Shown one piece after another: positions 30,009-38,993 of a stretch of 64,000 bases of DNA. The position numbers were made by a program, and so were the translations under genes. Origin of the DNA: SURF-28 sp034521465 (lineage in GTDB: Bacteria > Bacteroidota > Ignavibacteria > Ignavibacteriales > Melioribacteraceae). Numbering within the stretch: the stretch's first letter is position 1; each line of letters begins with the position of its first letter. The stretch spans positions 496,001 through 560,000 of the forward strand of contig JAXHMN010000016.1 of assembly GCA_034521465.1 (NCBI GenBank). Reading direction: 5' to 3'. The notes beneath the pieces were generated by a model. It saw only the letters and a program-made list of their open reading frames with translations. It was not told where the DNA came from and did no database searches.

Positions 30009-30778
30009 TGAGCGAAAAACGTATAAACTTAACATTACATATATGGCGGCAGGATTCTCCTACGGCTAAAGGTAATTTTGAAAAATTTGACGTATCGGTT
30101 TCTCCCGATGCATCTATTCTTGAAATGCTTGATGAACTTAACAACAAATTAGAAAAAGAAGGTAAGATTCCAATAGCGTTTGAAAGTGACTGTCGTGAAG
30201 GAATTTGCGGTACATGCGGCTTGGTTATCAATGGTCATCCCCACGGTGAAAAACCAAAAACAGCAACATGCCAAGTGCACATGAGAAACTTTAAGGAAGG
30301 TGAAACTATTTACATTGAACCATTCCGCGCAAAAGCGTTCCCGGTTTTAAGAGATTTGATTGTTGACCGATCCGGTTTTGATACAATTCAACAAGCAGGC
30401 GGTTATATTTCATTCAATACCGGAAGTGCGCCGGATGCAAACGCAATTCCTATCTCGAAAGAGATTGCATCTTTATCGTTGGACGCCGCCGAATGTATTG
30501 GCTGCGGAGCTTGCGTTGCAGCATGTAAAAATGCATCTGCAATGTTGTTTGTCGGTGCAAAAGTAACTCAATTTGCACTGCTGCCTCAAGGTCAACCTGA
30601 AAGATTTGAAAGAGTTCAAAATATGGTTGTTGCAATGGATGAAGCCGGTTTCGGATCGTGTACAAATACCTATGCGTGTGAGGCAGAATGTCCAAAAGGA
30701 ATTTCGGTTAAAAATATAGCTCGAATGAACCGAGAGTATCTTGCAGCAAAAATTAAGGCGAAAGAAATAGAAGTGTAA
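30008..30778 (+). CDS. sdhB: Succinate dehydrogenase/fumarate reductase iron-sulfur subunit
   Basis: 256 residues. The N-terminal ferredoxin domain binds [2Fe-2S] through CREGICGTCG and a later Cys in KTATC. The C-terminal domain carries the [4Fe-4S]/[3Fe-4S] cysteines in ECIGCGACVAACKNA and SCTNTYACEAECPKGI. It conducts electrons from SdhA to the haems and quinone of SdhC. It is the last gene of the sdhCAB operon, starting in the TAATG overlap with sdhA and followed by a hairpin terminator. Confidence 0.95.
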   Translation: MSEKRINLTLHIWRQDSPTAKGNFEKFDVSVSPDASILEMLDELNNKLEKEGKIPIAFESDCREGICGTCGLVINGHPHGEKPKTATCQVHMRNFKEGETIYIEPFRAKAFPVLRDLIVDRSGFDTIQQAGGYISFNTGSAPDANAIPISKEIASLSLDAAECIGCGACVAACKNASAMLFVGAKVTQFALLPQGQPERFERVQNMVVAMDEAGFGSCTNTYACEAECPKGISVKNIARMNREYLAAKIKAKEIEV

Positions 30779-30802
30779 AAAGATGTTGAAAATCAAAGTA
30801 GG

Positions 30803-30833
30803 AAAATCCCGGTTAATTTAATCGGGATTTTTT
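30803..30833 (+). terminator. Terminator of sdhCAB
   Basis: AAATCCCG (30804-30811) pairs with CGGGATTT (30823-30830), loop about 11 bases, followed by TTTCTTTTTG. It starts 25 bases after the sdhB stop. Confidence 0.85.
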
Positions 30834-30880
30834 CTTTTTGTTTTACTATAATACAGAGTGATCTGTAGAATAAATCTAAA

Positions 30881-32854
30881 ATGAACATGTTTGAACGAGA
30901 AGTAAAATTTATATACGATTTCAGTTCGAGTAAAGTAAAGAAATTAGGAAGTACGGCAACCTTTGCTGAACTTATTCCTCTTGATTTACATCCTGCAATA
31001 ATGCGCTATATTGCCGCTGAAATTGAATACCGTGTTTTTGAAGATAGGCAAACACTTCTAAAGCATTCTATGTTTGATTATTCCGGTTACGAAATTTCAA
31101 AACATTTCAGCAAAATCACCGATGAAATAAAAAAAGAGAAAAAGTTTTCCACTGATTTTATCTCTAAGATAATTTTACATGCAACGTCATTCAATGTGAA
31201 TTATCTTATACGACCTAACTGGTCATTAAAGAAATTAATTTTTGATACAAACGATTCAAAGAGTGTCGCTGAAATAAACCAGATTTTGAATTACACTTAT
31301 TTTTACAAACATATTCCCAAAGTAACACGAGATTTTTTCGAAAAGAAAAAACTTATTACAATGAACAAAAATGAATTTGGGGATTTGTTGGATAAGTTAG
31401 ACAGCGCAAGTTTTGATAGTTACGGAAAAGACTTAATTGATGCTGCAATGAAGTCGATAGCATCATTCTTTAATATTGGTTCGATGAAAAAATCTATTGT
31501 TCCGCTTCAAGCCGTTGGCGTCTTCTTACAAGAAAAAAATCTTACCAAACATCTTGCTGAATTAGAAGAGAAATTAAAAGGTGAAACTAAAAGCAAAATT
31601 GAGTTGAATGACCTAAAAACAATTCTCTTTCAAGTACCACTAGAAAGTTCAGAGACTTTTGATTTCCCGAAAGTACCTTCCGAAGAAGTAGAATTGGAAG
31701 AAGAGGAGGTAATTAGAGCTGAAGAAGAAGCTTCCGAACCGGTGACATACAAAACTGATGATTTTGAAAAGGAGACATTGCCCGAGAACGAAGCACAGAA
31801 AGAAGAAATTGAAACCACTGAAGAACTTGACGAAAAAGAAAAATTTGAAAAGGAAGATGCTAAAGACGATGAAGTAGAAATTCAACTTCGCTCAAACAAA
31901 GAAAAAGAGATTGCAGATACAAATAAAGATAAACCGGGGTCCGATGAATATTTAGAAGCGGACGAAGAAAACGATTCCGAAGAAGATGAATCAGTTGAGT
32001 ATTTGGTTGATGAAAAAGACGATAAATCTGATATAATATTAACGCCTGAAGATGATGAAGAATTAGCAACTGAAGAAACCGAAGTTGAGTCAGAAGAGAC
32101 TCAAGCCGACTCGGAGAAAGAAGAAACGCAAGATGACTATGAAGAGTTAATTGAAGAGCAGAAAGAAAAAGAAGTGTCAGAGCTTGAGATAATTGAAGAT
32201 GAGGTTCAGCATTTTGAAGAATTACCCGACGAACCTGATGAGGAAACAATTGAAGAGGCGGAAGAGACAGAATCCGGGGATAAAAATTATGATGACTATT
32301 TAGTGGATGAAGACGACGATTCAGATACCGAAGAGCTGATCATTGAAGATGAAATGGAGTACGAAGTAAATCCGGATTCATCTGATGATTACAGTTACCC
32401 GGAAAAAGAACAAGAAGAAGTACTTCAAAATTCTGAGGAAATTAACGAAGAAGAAAAGGAAGATGACATAGACTATTTGACTGACGAAAATGAAGACGAA
32501 GATATAGTTGACCAAACTACTTTATTTGGCGATATACCGGACGAAAGTTTACCGAATGAAACTGAAGAGGAAAAAGATAACTTTATTCAAGATTATGCTT
32601 CACAGAATAAAGCAAAAAAAATTGACATAGCCGACCTTCTTGAAAACAAAAACATGACAAAGATCATTGCTGTAGTTTTTGACTATGACATGGAAGAATT
32701 TGCAAATGCAGTTGAAAAGGTTTGCGATTCTACAACAAGTCAAGAAGCATTTACTACATTGAACGAAATCTTCGAGTTGAATGACGTCAATCCTTCATCA
32801 AAAGAAGCACAGGCGTTTAGAGAAATTATTGCAGAATACTTCGAGCAGAACTAA
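30881..32854 (+). CDS. Uncharacterised protein with a long acidic central region
   Basis: 657 residues, not recognised. Residues 1-260 look like a folded, mainly helical domain (EREVKFIYDFSSSKVKKLG; HPAIMRYIAAEIEYRVFED; FFNIGSMKKSIVPLQAVGVF). Residues about 265-570 are extremely rich in Glu and Asp with few hydrophobic residues, and are probably disordered. The last 75 residues are again a compact helical domain (IDIADLLENKNMTKIIAVVF; EAFTTLNEIFELNDVNPSS). There is no signal peptide, so it should be cytoplasmic. It ends three bases before obgE and is probably cotranscribed with it; whether it works with the ribosome-assembly GTPase is speculation. Confidence 0.6.
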   Translation: MNMFEREVKFIYDFSSSKVKKLGSTATFAELIPLDLHPAIMRYIAAEIEYRVFEDRQTLLKHSMFDYSGYEISKHFSKITDEIKKEKKFSTDFISKIILHATSFNVNYLIRPNWSLKKLIFDTNDSKSVAEINQILNYTYFYKHIPKVTRDFFEKKKLITMNKNEFGDLLDKLDSASFDSYGKDLIDAAMKSIASFFNIGSMKKSIVPLQAVGVFLQEKNLTKHLAELEEKLKGETKSKIELNDLKTILFQVPLESSETFDFPKVPSEEVELEEEEVIRAEEEASEPVTYKTDDFEKETLPENEAQKEEIETTEELDEKEKFEKEDAKDDEVEIQLRSNKEKEIADTNKDKPGSDEYLEADEENDSEEDESVEYLVDEKDDKSDIILTPEDDEELATEETEVESEETQADSEKEETQDDYEELIEEQKEKEVSELEIIEDEVQHFEELPDEPDEETIEEAEETESGDKNYDDYLVDEDDDSDTEELIIEDEMEYEVNPDSSDDYSYPEKEQEEVLQNSEEINEEEKEDDIDYLTDENEDEDIVDQTTLFGDIPDESLPNETEEEKDNFIQDYASQNKAKKIDIADLLENKNMTKIIAVVFDYDMEEFANAVEKVCDSTTSQEAFTTLNEIFELNDVNPSSKEAQAFREIIAEYFEQN

Positions 32855-32857
32855 CCA

Positions 32858-33844
32858 ATGTTTATAGATACCGCAAAAATATTTATTAAAGCCGGTGACG
32901 GCGGAAACGGAGCAGTAGCTTTTAGAAGGGAAAAATTTGTGCCCAAAGGAGGGCCTGCCGGCGGAAACGGTGGACGAGGCGGCAATGTAATCTTCATTGC
33001 GGATAGAAATTTACATACACTTCTCGATTTTTCATATAAACGAAAGTATATTGCACAGAACGGTGCGCCCGGCGGAACAGCTCTTAAGGATGGAAAAGGC
33101 GGCGATGATATTATTGTCAAAGTTCCGGTCGGTACTATCATTAAAGATTTTGAAACTGATGAAATCATTGCAGATCTAATTGATGATGGACAGGAGATCA
33201 AAGCTGCAAAAGGTGGGAAGGGCGGATTAGGTAATAGCGATTTTGCGACATCAACCAACCAAGCTCCGCGTAAAGCAACTCCCGGTAAAAATGGTGAAGA
33301 AAGATATGTTAAACTTGAGTTGAAATTAATTGCCGACGTAGGTTTAGTCGGTTTTCCAAATGCCGGAAAATCAACTTTAATTTCTGTTATCTCTGCTGCA
33401 AAACCAAAAATTGCCGACTATCCGTTTACAACACTAGAACCAAATCTCGGAATAGTGAATTATAAAGATTATAACAGTTTTGTTGTTGCCGATATTCCCG
33501 GAATTATTGAAGGTGCGCATGAAGGAAAAGGACTTGGGCATAAATTTTTGCAGCACATCGAACGGACAAAAATCTTGTTAATACTAATCGATATCGGATC
33601 TGAAAATTATCAACAAGAATATGATATTTTATTGAAAGAACTCAATCAGTATTCTGATGTGTTGAGCGGCAAAAGAAAGATTGTTGCAATTACAAAAGCA
33701 GATATACTTTCCGATGACGAATTAAATCAACTTCCCGTCGGTAAATTTCCCGAAGCGGATGACAAAGTATTTCTAATCTCTTCTGTTTCAAGAAAAGGTA
33801 TTCCCGAATTGTTGGATTACTTATGGCAAACCATAAACAATTAA
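32858..33844 (+). CDS. obgE: GTPase Obg (ribosome assembly)
   Basis: 328 residues. The Gly-rich OBG fold occupies about 1-158 (IKAGDGGNGAVAFRREKFVPKGG-type start; GGNGGRGGNV). The G domain follows: G1 GFPNAGKST, G2 DYPFTTLEPN, G3 DIPGIIEGAHEGKGLG, G4 TKAD, G5 SSVSRKG. It binds the 50S subunit and acts in late ribosome assembly and stress signalling. The optional C-terminal OCT domain is absent, as in many phyla. Its last 22 bases overlap the next gene. Confidence 0.95.
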   Translation: MFIDTAKIFIKAGDGGNGAVAFRREKFVPKGGPAGGNGGRGGNVIFIADRNLHTLLDFSYKRKYIAQNGAPGGTALKDGKGGDDIIVKVPVGTIIKDFETDEIIADLIDDGQEIKAAKGGKGGLGNSDFATSTNQAPRKATPGKNGEERYVKLELKLIADVGLVGFPNAGKSTLISVISAAKPKIADYPFTTLEPNLGIVNYKDYNSFVVADIPGIIEGAHEGKGLGHKFLQHIERTKILLILIDIGSENYQQEYDILLKELNQYSDVLSGKRKIVAITKADILSDDELNQLPVGKFPEADDKVFLISSVSRKGIPELLDYLWQTINN

Positions 33845-34833
33845 CGCTTACCAAATTTTTCATCACAATTGGCTTACTGAAATTATTTATGTTCGGTTCA
33901 ATTGGGGCTGGACTCTTTATTGGTTCGGTCCAGATTTCCCTTACCGATATCTTCAATGTGCTTTTAGGAAATTCACAAGATAGCGCTCTATCAAGTATTA
34001 TTATAGATATCAGATTACCAAGAGTCTTACTCGCAGTATTAGTCGGTGGCGGACTTTCGGTTGCAGGCGCGGTGTTTCAAGCATTATTAATGAATCCGCT
34101 TGCAGAACCTTACATACTCGGAATTTCCAGCGGTGGTGCCTTTGGGGCAATTTTGTCTTTCGTGATCGGGTTGTCATTTTTTTATACGCAGCTTTTTGCT
34201 TTCACCGGAGCAATTTTAGTAGTATTTCTTGTTTTTATGTTGGGGCAAAGATTCGGTCAGCTCGAACCAAACATTTTATTATTAACCGGTGTTATGATCG
34301 GCGCATTCTTCAGTGCACTGATATTATTGTTACTAACTATTTTAGAAGATTCGGTTCGGACTGCCGTTTTTTGGTTGATCGGTAACTTAAGTTATTCCGG
34401 TTTGGATAATGTATTAACAATTCTTCCTATAGTAATTATTGGTTCACTTGTTTTGTTTTTATTTTCACAAAAATTTAATGTATTAGCTTTGGGATCAGAG
34501 ACTGCGGCACAGCTTGGAGTAAACACAAAGTTTGTGAAGAATATTTCATATCTTGCCGCAAGTTTGATCGTAGGTGCAGCAGTATCGGTAAGTGGAATAA
34601 TCGGTTTTGTCGGTTTGTTAGTGCCTCATGTAACTCGCTTACTTTTTGGAGTTGACAATCGTTTGGTGGTTCCAGCATCATTTTTAATAGGTGCAAGTTA
34701 TTTAGTGTGGGCAGATATAATTTCGCGAACAATCATTTCCCCTTCTGAAATTCCGGTAGGTGCAATTACGGCATTGCTTGGTGCGCCGGTTTTTATTTAC
34801 TTATTGAGGAAAAGATTCAGTTTACTTCAGTAG
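33823..34833 (+). CDS. FecCD/BtuC-family ABC transporter permease
   Basis: 336 residues with about nine or ten TM helices and the family patterns RLPRVLLAVLVGGGLSVAGAVFQALLMNPLAEPYILGISSGG (in part), GFVGLLVPHVTRLLFG and EIPVGAITALLGAPVFIYLL. This permease class imports iron-siderophores, haem or vitamin B12 with a BtuD/FepC-type ATPase and a periplasmic binding protein, neither of which is in the window. The B12-controlled receptor at 24.4-26.3 kb makes cobalamin one possible substrate. The start at 33823 overlaps obgE by 22 bases. Confidence 0.9.
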   Translation: MANHKQLTLTKFFITIGLLKLFMFGSIGAGLFIGSVQISLTDIFNVLLGNSQDSALSSIIIDIRLPRVLLAVLVGGGLSVAGAVFQALLMNPLAEPYILGISSGGAFGAILSFVIGLSFFYTQLFAFTGAILVVFLVFMLGQRFGQLEPNILLLTGVMIGAFFSALILLLLTILEDSVRTAVFWLIGNLSYSGLDNVLTILPIVIIGSLVLFLFSQKFNVLALGSETAAQLGVNTKFVKNISYLAASLIVGAAVSVSGIIGFVGLLVPHVTRLLFGVDNRLVVPASFLIGASYLVWADIISRTIISPSEIPVGAITALLGAPVFIYLLRKRFSLLQ

Positions 34834-34854
34834 TTTTATAAAAAAGGAGTTAAT

Positions 34855-35688
34855 ATGAAAATTTCGAAAAGAAAAATATATTCTGTGACTCTGCTCCTTG
34901 TTTTTCTGGTAGCTTGCGGTACGGGAATTAATCTATTTACGGATCAAGATGAAGTTCACTTAGGCGAGCAGTTTGATAAAGAAATTCGGCAAAATCCGGA
35001 GTTCAAAATTTATTCTGGCAATCCCGCTGTGAAAAATTATCTTGAAACAAGAATTTTTGATCATATTCTTCAATCACCCGAAGTTCAGAAAGAAAATGTT
35101 TATACGTATCAACTTGAAGTTGTGGAAGATGATTCGACGTTAAACGCATTCGCAGTACCGGGCGGATATGTTTACCTTTACACCGGTTTAATAAAATATT
35201 TAGATTCTGAAGCGGCGCTTGCTGGGGTGGTGGCTCATGAAATTGCGCACGTTGAAAGACGACATGCAACACAGCGCATTACGAATGCTTATGGTCTTCA
35301 GCTGCTGGCAAGTATTGCATTGGGTAATAATCCATCGCAAGTTAGTGTAATGGTTGCAAATCTTTTTTCCGGATTGACTTTACTTGCAAACAGTCGATCA
35401 GCAGAAGATGAAGCGGATGAATATGCGGTTAAGTATTTGTCATCAACGAGGTATTATCCGGGTGGTGTAAAATTCTTTTTCGAAAAATTAAGAGATGACG
35501 GAAAAGTTTCTTCAGGCGGTGGAGGAATAGCAACTTTTCTCTCAACTCATCCTGACCCAATTGATAGAATTAATACAACTGAAAGAAGATTGCGTGAAAT
35601 CGGAGTTCCGGTGAGATCATACACAGATGCTGAAGAAGCGGGAATTTTTAGATCGGAATACAAAAATAATGTAAAAAGTAAATTGTAA
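34855..35688 (+). CDS. M48-family metalloprotease, lipoprotein
   Basis: 277 residues. Lipobox LVACG with Cys at about residue 22; the mature protein is thus a periplasmic or outer-membrane lipoprotein. The zinc site is HEIAHVERRHA, with the third ligand Glu in SRSAEDEADEYAVKYL. NAFAVPGGYVYLYTGLI is the usual upstream strand. The family includes BepA/YfgC and LoiP, which degrade or help to assemble outer-membrane proteins. There is no TPR domain, so it is closer to LoiP/YcaL in size. AAAGGAG precedes the ATG, 21 bp after the permease gene. Confidence 0.88.
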   Translation: MKISKRKIYSVTLLLVFLVACGTGINLFTDQDEVHLGEQFDKEIRQNPEFKIYSGNPAVKNYLETRIFDHILQSPEVQKENVYTYQLEVVEDDSTLNAFAVPGGYVYLYTGLIKYLDSEAALAGVVAHEIAHVERRHATQRITNAYGLQLLASIALGNNPSQVSVMVANLFSGLTLLANSRSAEDEADEYAVKYLSSTRYYPGGVKFFFEKLRDDGKVSSGGGGIATFLSTHPDPIDRINTTERRLREIGVPVRSYTDAEEAGIFRSEYKNNVKSKL

Positions 35689-35703
35689 GAGAATATGACT
35701 TAC

Positions 35704-35732
35704 TTGAAGTTTCGAATAGTTCGTAATATATT
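35704..35732 (+). promoter_or_regulatory. Promoter of tRNA-Met
   Basis: TTGAAG at 35704-35709, a 17-base spacer, and TATATT at 35727-35732, followed by TACA. The tRNA begins 20 bases further on. The same TATATTTACA occurs in the rplM promoter of this window. Confidence 0.6.
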
Positions 35733-35751
35733 TACAGTCTTGTTTTTTTAG

Positions 35752-35825
35752 GGCGGGGTAGCTCAGTTGGTTAGAGCAGTGGAATCATAATCCACGTGTC
35801 GGGGGTTCGAATCCCTCCCCCGCTA
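35752..35825 (+). tRNA. tRNA-Met (CAT anticodon)
   Basis: 74 nt cloverleaf: acceptor GGCGGGG/CCCCGCT with discriminator A, D arm GCTC...GAGC, anticodon stem GTGGA/TCCAC with loop ATCATAA (anticodon CAT), variable GTGTC, and T arm with TTCGAAT. The first pair is G-T and the D-loop/anticodon stem lacks the initiator's three G-C pairs, so it is probably the elongator. A tRNA-Ile(CAT) modified to lysidine cannot be fully ruled out. CCA is not encoded. Confidence 0.92.
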
Positions 35826-35846
35826 CAAAGAACGATAGGAGAAAAA

Positions 35847-36236
35847 ATGTATACAATATTAATAATTTTGTCGGTTGTCATTGCAGCGCTTTTAATTATT
35901 ATTGTGCTGCTTCAAGCTGGAAAAGGTGAAGGTTTATCCGGCGCGATAGGCGGCGGTGTAGGAAATATGGGACAAATGTTCGGTACAAGGCGCACCGCGG
36001 ACTTTCTAAGTAAATCTACTTGGTGGCTCGGCGGTTCTATGCTGGTACTTGCAATTGTGATCAACCTATTCTTTTTGCCTTCTTCATCAGAACAGCAAAG
36101 AGAAAGTATTATTCAGCGTTCACAGCAACAGGCAGTTCCAACAACTCCATCATTACCACCGGCTGCTACACAGCAGGGAACTGAGGGAAATGAATCTTCA
36201 AGTCCGTTGCCAAACACCGATAATGATTCCGAGTAA
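35847..36236 (+). CDS. secG: Preprotein translocase subunit SecG
   Basis: 129 residues from the ATG at 35847, which has ATAGGAG upstream; a longer in-frame start at 35796 would lie inside the tRNA and is rejected. Two TM helices (TILIILSVVIAALLIIIVLLQ and WLGGSMLVLAIVINLFFLP) flank the family loop GKGEGLSGAIGGG...MFGTRRTADFLSKSTW. A Gln/Pro/Ser-rich tail follows. It is the accessory subunit of the SecYEG channel for protein export across the inner membrane. Confidence 0.92.
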   Translation: MYTILIILSVVIAALLIIIVLLQAGKGEGLSGAIGGGVGNMGQMFGTRRTADFLSKSTWWLGGSMLVLAIVINLFFLPSSSEQQRESIIQRSQQQAVPTTPSLPPAATQQGTEGNESSSPLPNTDNDSE

Positions 36237-36243
36237 AAATTTA

Positions 36244-36354
36244 AAGGGCTGTCTGAAAAGTAATAATTTCATTATAGTTGGAACGCAGACTCCGCGGATT
36301 TGAACTGATTTGCGCAGATTTTTTATTTGAATATTACTTTTAAGACAGCCCCTT
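36244..36354. mobile_element. MITE-like element, ~111 bp, with 23 bp terminal inverted repeats
   Basis: Left end AAGGGCTGTCTGAAAAGTAA (36244-36263) is the inverted partner of TTACTTTTAAGACAGCCCC (36334-36352), with one mismatch and one indel. GGGGCTGTCTNAAAAGT ends are typical of several IS families. The internal 65 bases include CCGCGGATTTGAACTGATTTG and no coding frame. It lies between convergent secG and dacB and, with its T run, may act as their terminator. No clear target duplication was found. Confidence 0.6.
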
Positions 36355-36356
36355 TT

Positions 36357-37756
36357 TTATAAATTTTCGGAACACCAAGCAATAATTTTATCCTGGATTT
36401 CCCGCATATAATGTTGTCCCTTAGAAGTATCATTCATAATAATACTAATGATCAGATCTCTATTGCTGTTCGTGGTTAAATACCCGGAAATTGATGATAC
36501 ACCGTATAGCGATCCTGTTTTCCCTCTAAAATTTTGATAGGCATTAGATTCATAGAGTCTCTCTTCTAATGTTCCGTCTCTTCCGGCAATAGCAAGTGAG
36601 TTATAGTAAAAATCGAAGCTGTTGAGATCGAAATAAATATGTTCAAGCAAACTGACAACAGAAGCAGTGGTAGTTTTGTTGAATCTCGAGATACCCGAGC
36701 CGTCAACTATGCTTGTTCCGTCACTGTAAATATCGTAGTTATCTAAAAAAGTCATAACAGCTTGGGTTGCATAAAATGAATTTCCTTCCTTCATGCTAAA
36801 CTCGGCACCAAGAATTTTGAATAGATTTTCCGCAAGATAGTTATCACTTTTTTTATTAACGCTGTTCAACATATCAGAAAAAGGGTGAGTTATTTCTGTA
36901 ATTAAATTTGCCGAGGGATTTGTTATACCGGATTTTGTAATTCCATCAACAATAATTCCTTGATCTTGTAATTTTTGTCTGAAAACCATCGCAGTAAAAA
37001 CAGCAGGTGAGTCGGGATATATTAAATAACTATACGAAGATCTGCGTTGTTGAATTCCACCGCTAATTGAAATATTGATTTTGTTCTGCGAAGTTCTGGC
37101 AAATATTTTTGGTGTCGATCTAAAATTTGTAATTTTAGCTGAATTGGAAACTTCATAAAATGATCCATGGGGAAGTAATGAATAAGCCGGAGGTTTCCCA
37201 ACCTTAAGATTCCTATCAAACTTTATTACAATTCTGTTTCTATCCAAACTTAGTCCGGAAATAGGGGGAGTGTTACATTGGCTCTCTCGTTTTGAATCCA
37301 ATCGTCTCTCGTGTAAATTTTATCGAAATATGATTCGTCGCCAACAATATCACCTTTTATTCTTTTGATTCCGTTTAATTTTATTAGCTGAATAGCAGAA
37401 TCTAAATCTGCTTCAGTCAACAGCGCATCGCCAAATCCTTTTATATAAATATTTCCGGCAATTAGACTATCTTGATCTCCGTCATCATCAATGAAAATTT
37501 TTGTAACTAAATCAATTTCAGGAGATAAAAGATCAATTGCGGTGGCTGTTGTGTAAAGCTTTACGTTTGACGCCGGTATTAACGGTTCAAATATACTCTT
37601 TGCATAAAGAGTGTCTTCGGTGAGAGGATCATAAATGAAAACGGAAAAACCTTTGTTATACAATTCGGCTGATAAAATGCCATCTATCTCACCGGTTATG
37701 TTTGTTTGTGCATTAAGGTAGATGCTGAATAATAATAGCGTAATAGTGGTTTTCAT
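36357..37756 (-). CDS. dacB: D-alanyl-D-alanine carboxypeptidase/endopeptidase, PBP4 type (S13), one frameshift
   Basis: Two overlapping frames join near 37267 if one C is added to a CCCCC run, giving NVTLPPISGLSLDRN and about 466 residues. The signal peptide (TTITLLLFSIYLNAQ) is followed by the penicillin-binding motifs: SxxK in LIPASNVKLYTTA, SxN in KKSDNYLAENLF and KTG in FRGKTGSLYGVSS. SYFDKIYTRDDW belongs to the large insert typical of class C PBPs. It trims or cleaves peptide cross-links of peptidoglycan in the periplasm. The homopolymer break is probably a sequencing error. Confidence 0.88.
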
Positions 37757-37842
37757 AGACCTAAAAAATTATTTAAAAGATAAGGTGGAAAAATACATTA
37801 ATAACCTTATTTTTGTAACTCTTTTCAAAATAAGGTGTAAAT

Positions 37843-38685
37843 ATGGCTAAGAAGAAAACAGTGGAGAAAGCGTATAAGAATTTAGAATTTCTAAGTTCGA
37901 GTGATGCACGAACAATACGAATTCTATCGGAATATTACGAACCGAAGGCAAGACTGCAAAGAAATAATATTGCTGATACTGTTGTGTTTTTTGGTTCAGC
38001 AAGATTGAAGTCTGAAAAAGATGCAAAGAAAGAATTGAATCTAATCAAAAAAACAGCAAAGAATAAAAACACAAAAGTTTATAAAAGAAAGATTGAGCAA
38101 GCAGAAAAAGTTTTGGAAATGTCGCGCTATTATGAGGATGCTGTTGAACTTTCCAAAAGATTGACCGAATGGTCCTTAAATCTGCCGACAGATGAGCATA
38201 GGTTTATAGTTACAAGCGGCGGCGGACCCGGAATTATGGAAGCAGCTAATAAGGGAGCTGCTCAAGCAAAAGGTCCTACAATCGGATTTAATATTAGCAT
38301 CCCGTTCGAACAGTTTGTTAACGGTTATGTTGATCCCGAGTTCGCTTTTGAGTTTCATTACTTTTTTATGAGAAAATTTTGGTTTGTCTATTTAGCTAAA
38401 GCACTGATCATTTTCCCGGGAGGATTTGGTACTCTCGATGAATTAATGGAAGTGATTACCTTAATTCAAACCGAAAAAATCGAGAAGGAAATTAAAGTTG
38501 TTGTATATGATGAAAAGTTTTGGAAATCAGTAATTAATTTTGATGCGTTGGTTGAATTCGGTACGATAAGTAAAGAAGATTTGGATCTGTTTTCTTTCTG
38601 CAATTCAATTGATGAAGCTTACAATGAGATCACCAAATTTTTATCAGATAAGTATTTGAATCATAACAATAACAAAAAAGCATAA
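37843..38685 (+). CDS. LOG-family protein (TIGR00730-like nucleotide 5'-monophosphate phosphoribohydrolase)
   Basis: 280 residues. The Rossmann-type LOG domain is at about 100-270, with VTSGGGPGIMEAANKGA and the signature PGGFGTLDELMEVIT (PGGxGTxxE), needed for cleavage of cytokinin or purine nucleoside 5'-monophosphates into base and ribose 5-phosphate. An N-terminal extension of about 80 charged residues (RTIRILSEYYEPKARLQR...) precedes it. Proteins of this longer type are common in Bacteroidota; their true substrate is seldom known. It ends at a hairpin shared with convergent rpsU. Confidence 0.88.
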   Translation: MAKKKTVEKAYKNLEFLSSSDARTIRILSEYYEPKARLQRNNIADTVVFFGSARLKSEKDAKKELNLIKKTAKNKNTKVYKRKIEQAEKVLEMSRYYEDAVELSKRLTEWSLNLPTDEHRFIVTSGGGPGIMEAANKGAAQAKGPTIGFNISIPFEQFVNGYVDPEFAFEFHYFFMRKFWFVYLAKALIIFPGGFGTLDELMEVITLIQTEKIEKEIKVVVYDEKFWKSVINFDALVEFGTISKEDLDLFSFCNSIDEAYNEITKFLSDKYLNHNNNKKA

Positions 38686-38690
38686 TAAAA

Positions 38691-38710
38691 AACCCGTCGT
38701 TTGACGGGTT
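38691..38710. terminator. Bidirectional terminator between the LOG gene and rpsU
   Basis: AACCCGTC/GACGGGTT stem with a GTTT loop, preceded by A-rich and followed by T-rich DNA, so it can serve both converging genes. Confidence 0.85.
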
Positions 38711-38716
38711 CTTTGT

Positions 38717-38911
38717 TTAATTGTCTCTCATACGTTCTTTATGAGCACGTCTGCGGGCTTTAATCTTTTCCATCCTTTTTTCCATAGACGGTTTAACAAA
38801 ATATGCTCTCTTTTTGTATTCTTTCAAAACGCCCGAACGTTCGTATTTTTTCTTAAAGCGCTTTAACGCTCTATCGATGTTTTCATTGTCTTGAACGTTG
38901 ATTCCAACCAA
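38717..38911 (-). CDS. rpsU: 30S ribosomal protein S21
   Basis: 64 residues, typical of bS21: INVQDNENIDRALKRFKKK at the N-terminus, then Lys/Arg-rich helices with a C-terminal KARRRAHKERMRDN. It is part of the 30S platform near the anti-Shine-Dalgarno end of 16S rRNA. It stands alone on the minus strand. Confidence 0.95.
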   Translation of the reverse strand: MVGINVQDNENIDRALKRFKKKYERSGVLKEYKKRAYFVKPSMEKRMEKIKARRRAHKERMRDN

Positions 38912-38993
38912 TTAAATCACCTGCCTTGTAGTTGTTTTTAATTACAGACTTCTAAAATAATGAGGAATGAACTGGAAATCAAATATTATTTAA

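Noticed and set aside
31630..32249. Minus-strand genes opposite the acidic protein
   Set aside because: Their Leu/Ser/Phe-rich translations are the mirror of GAA/GAT-rich codons; there is no ribosome-binding site or family pattern.
35796..35846. Longer N-terminus of SecG starting inside the tRNA
   Set aside because: The codons overlap the T arm of tRNA-Met, and a Shine-Dalgarno with the ATG at 35847 gives the normal SecG start.
38717..38911. Possible small basic phage-like protein
   Set aside because: Length and sequence match ribosomal protein S21 throughout.
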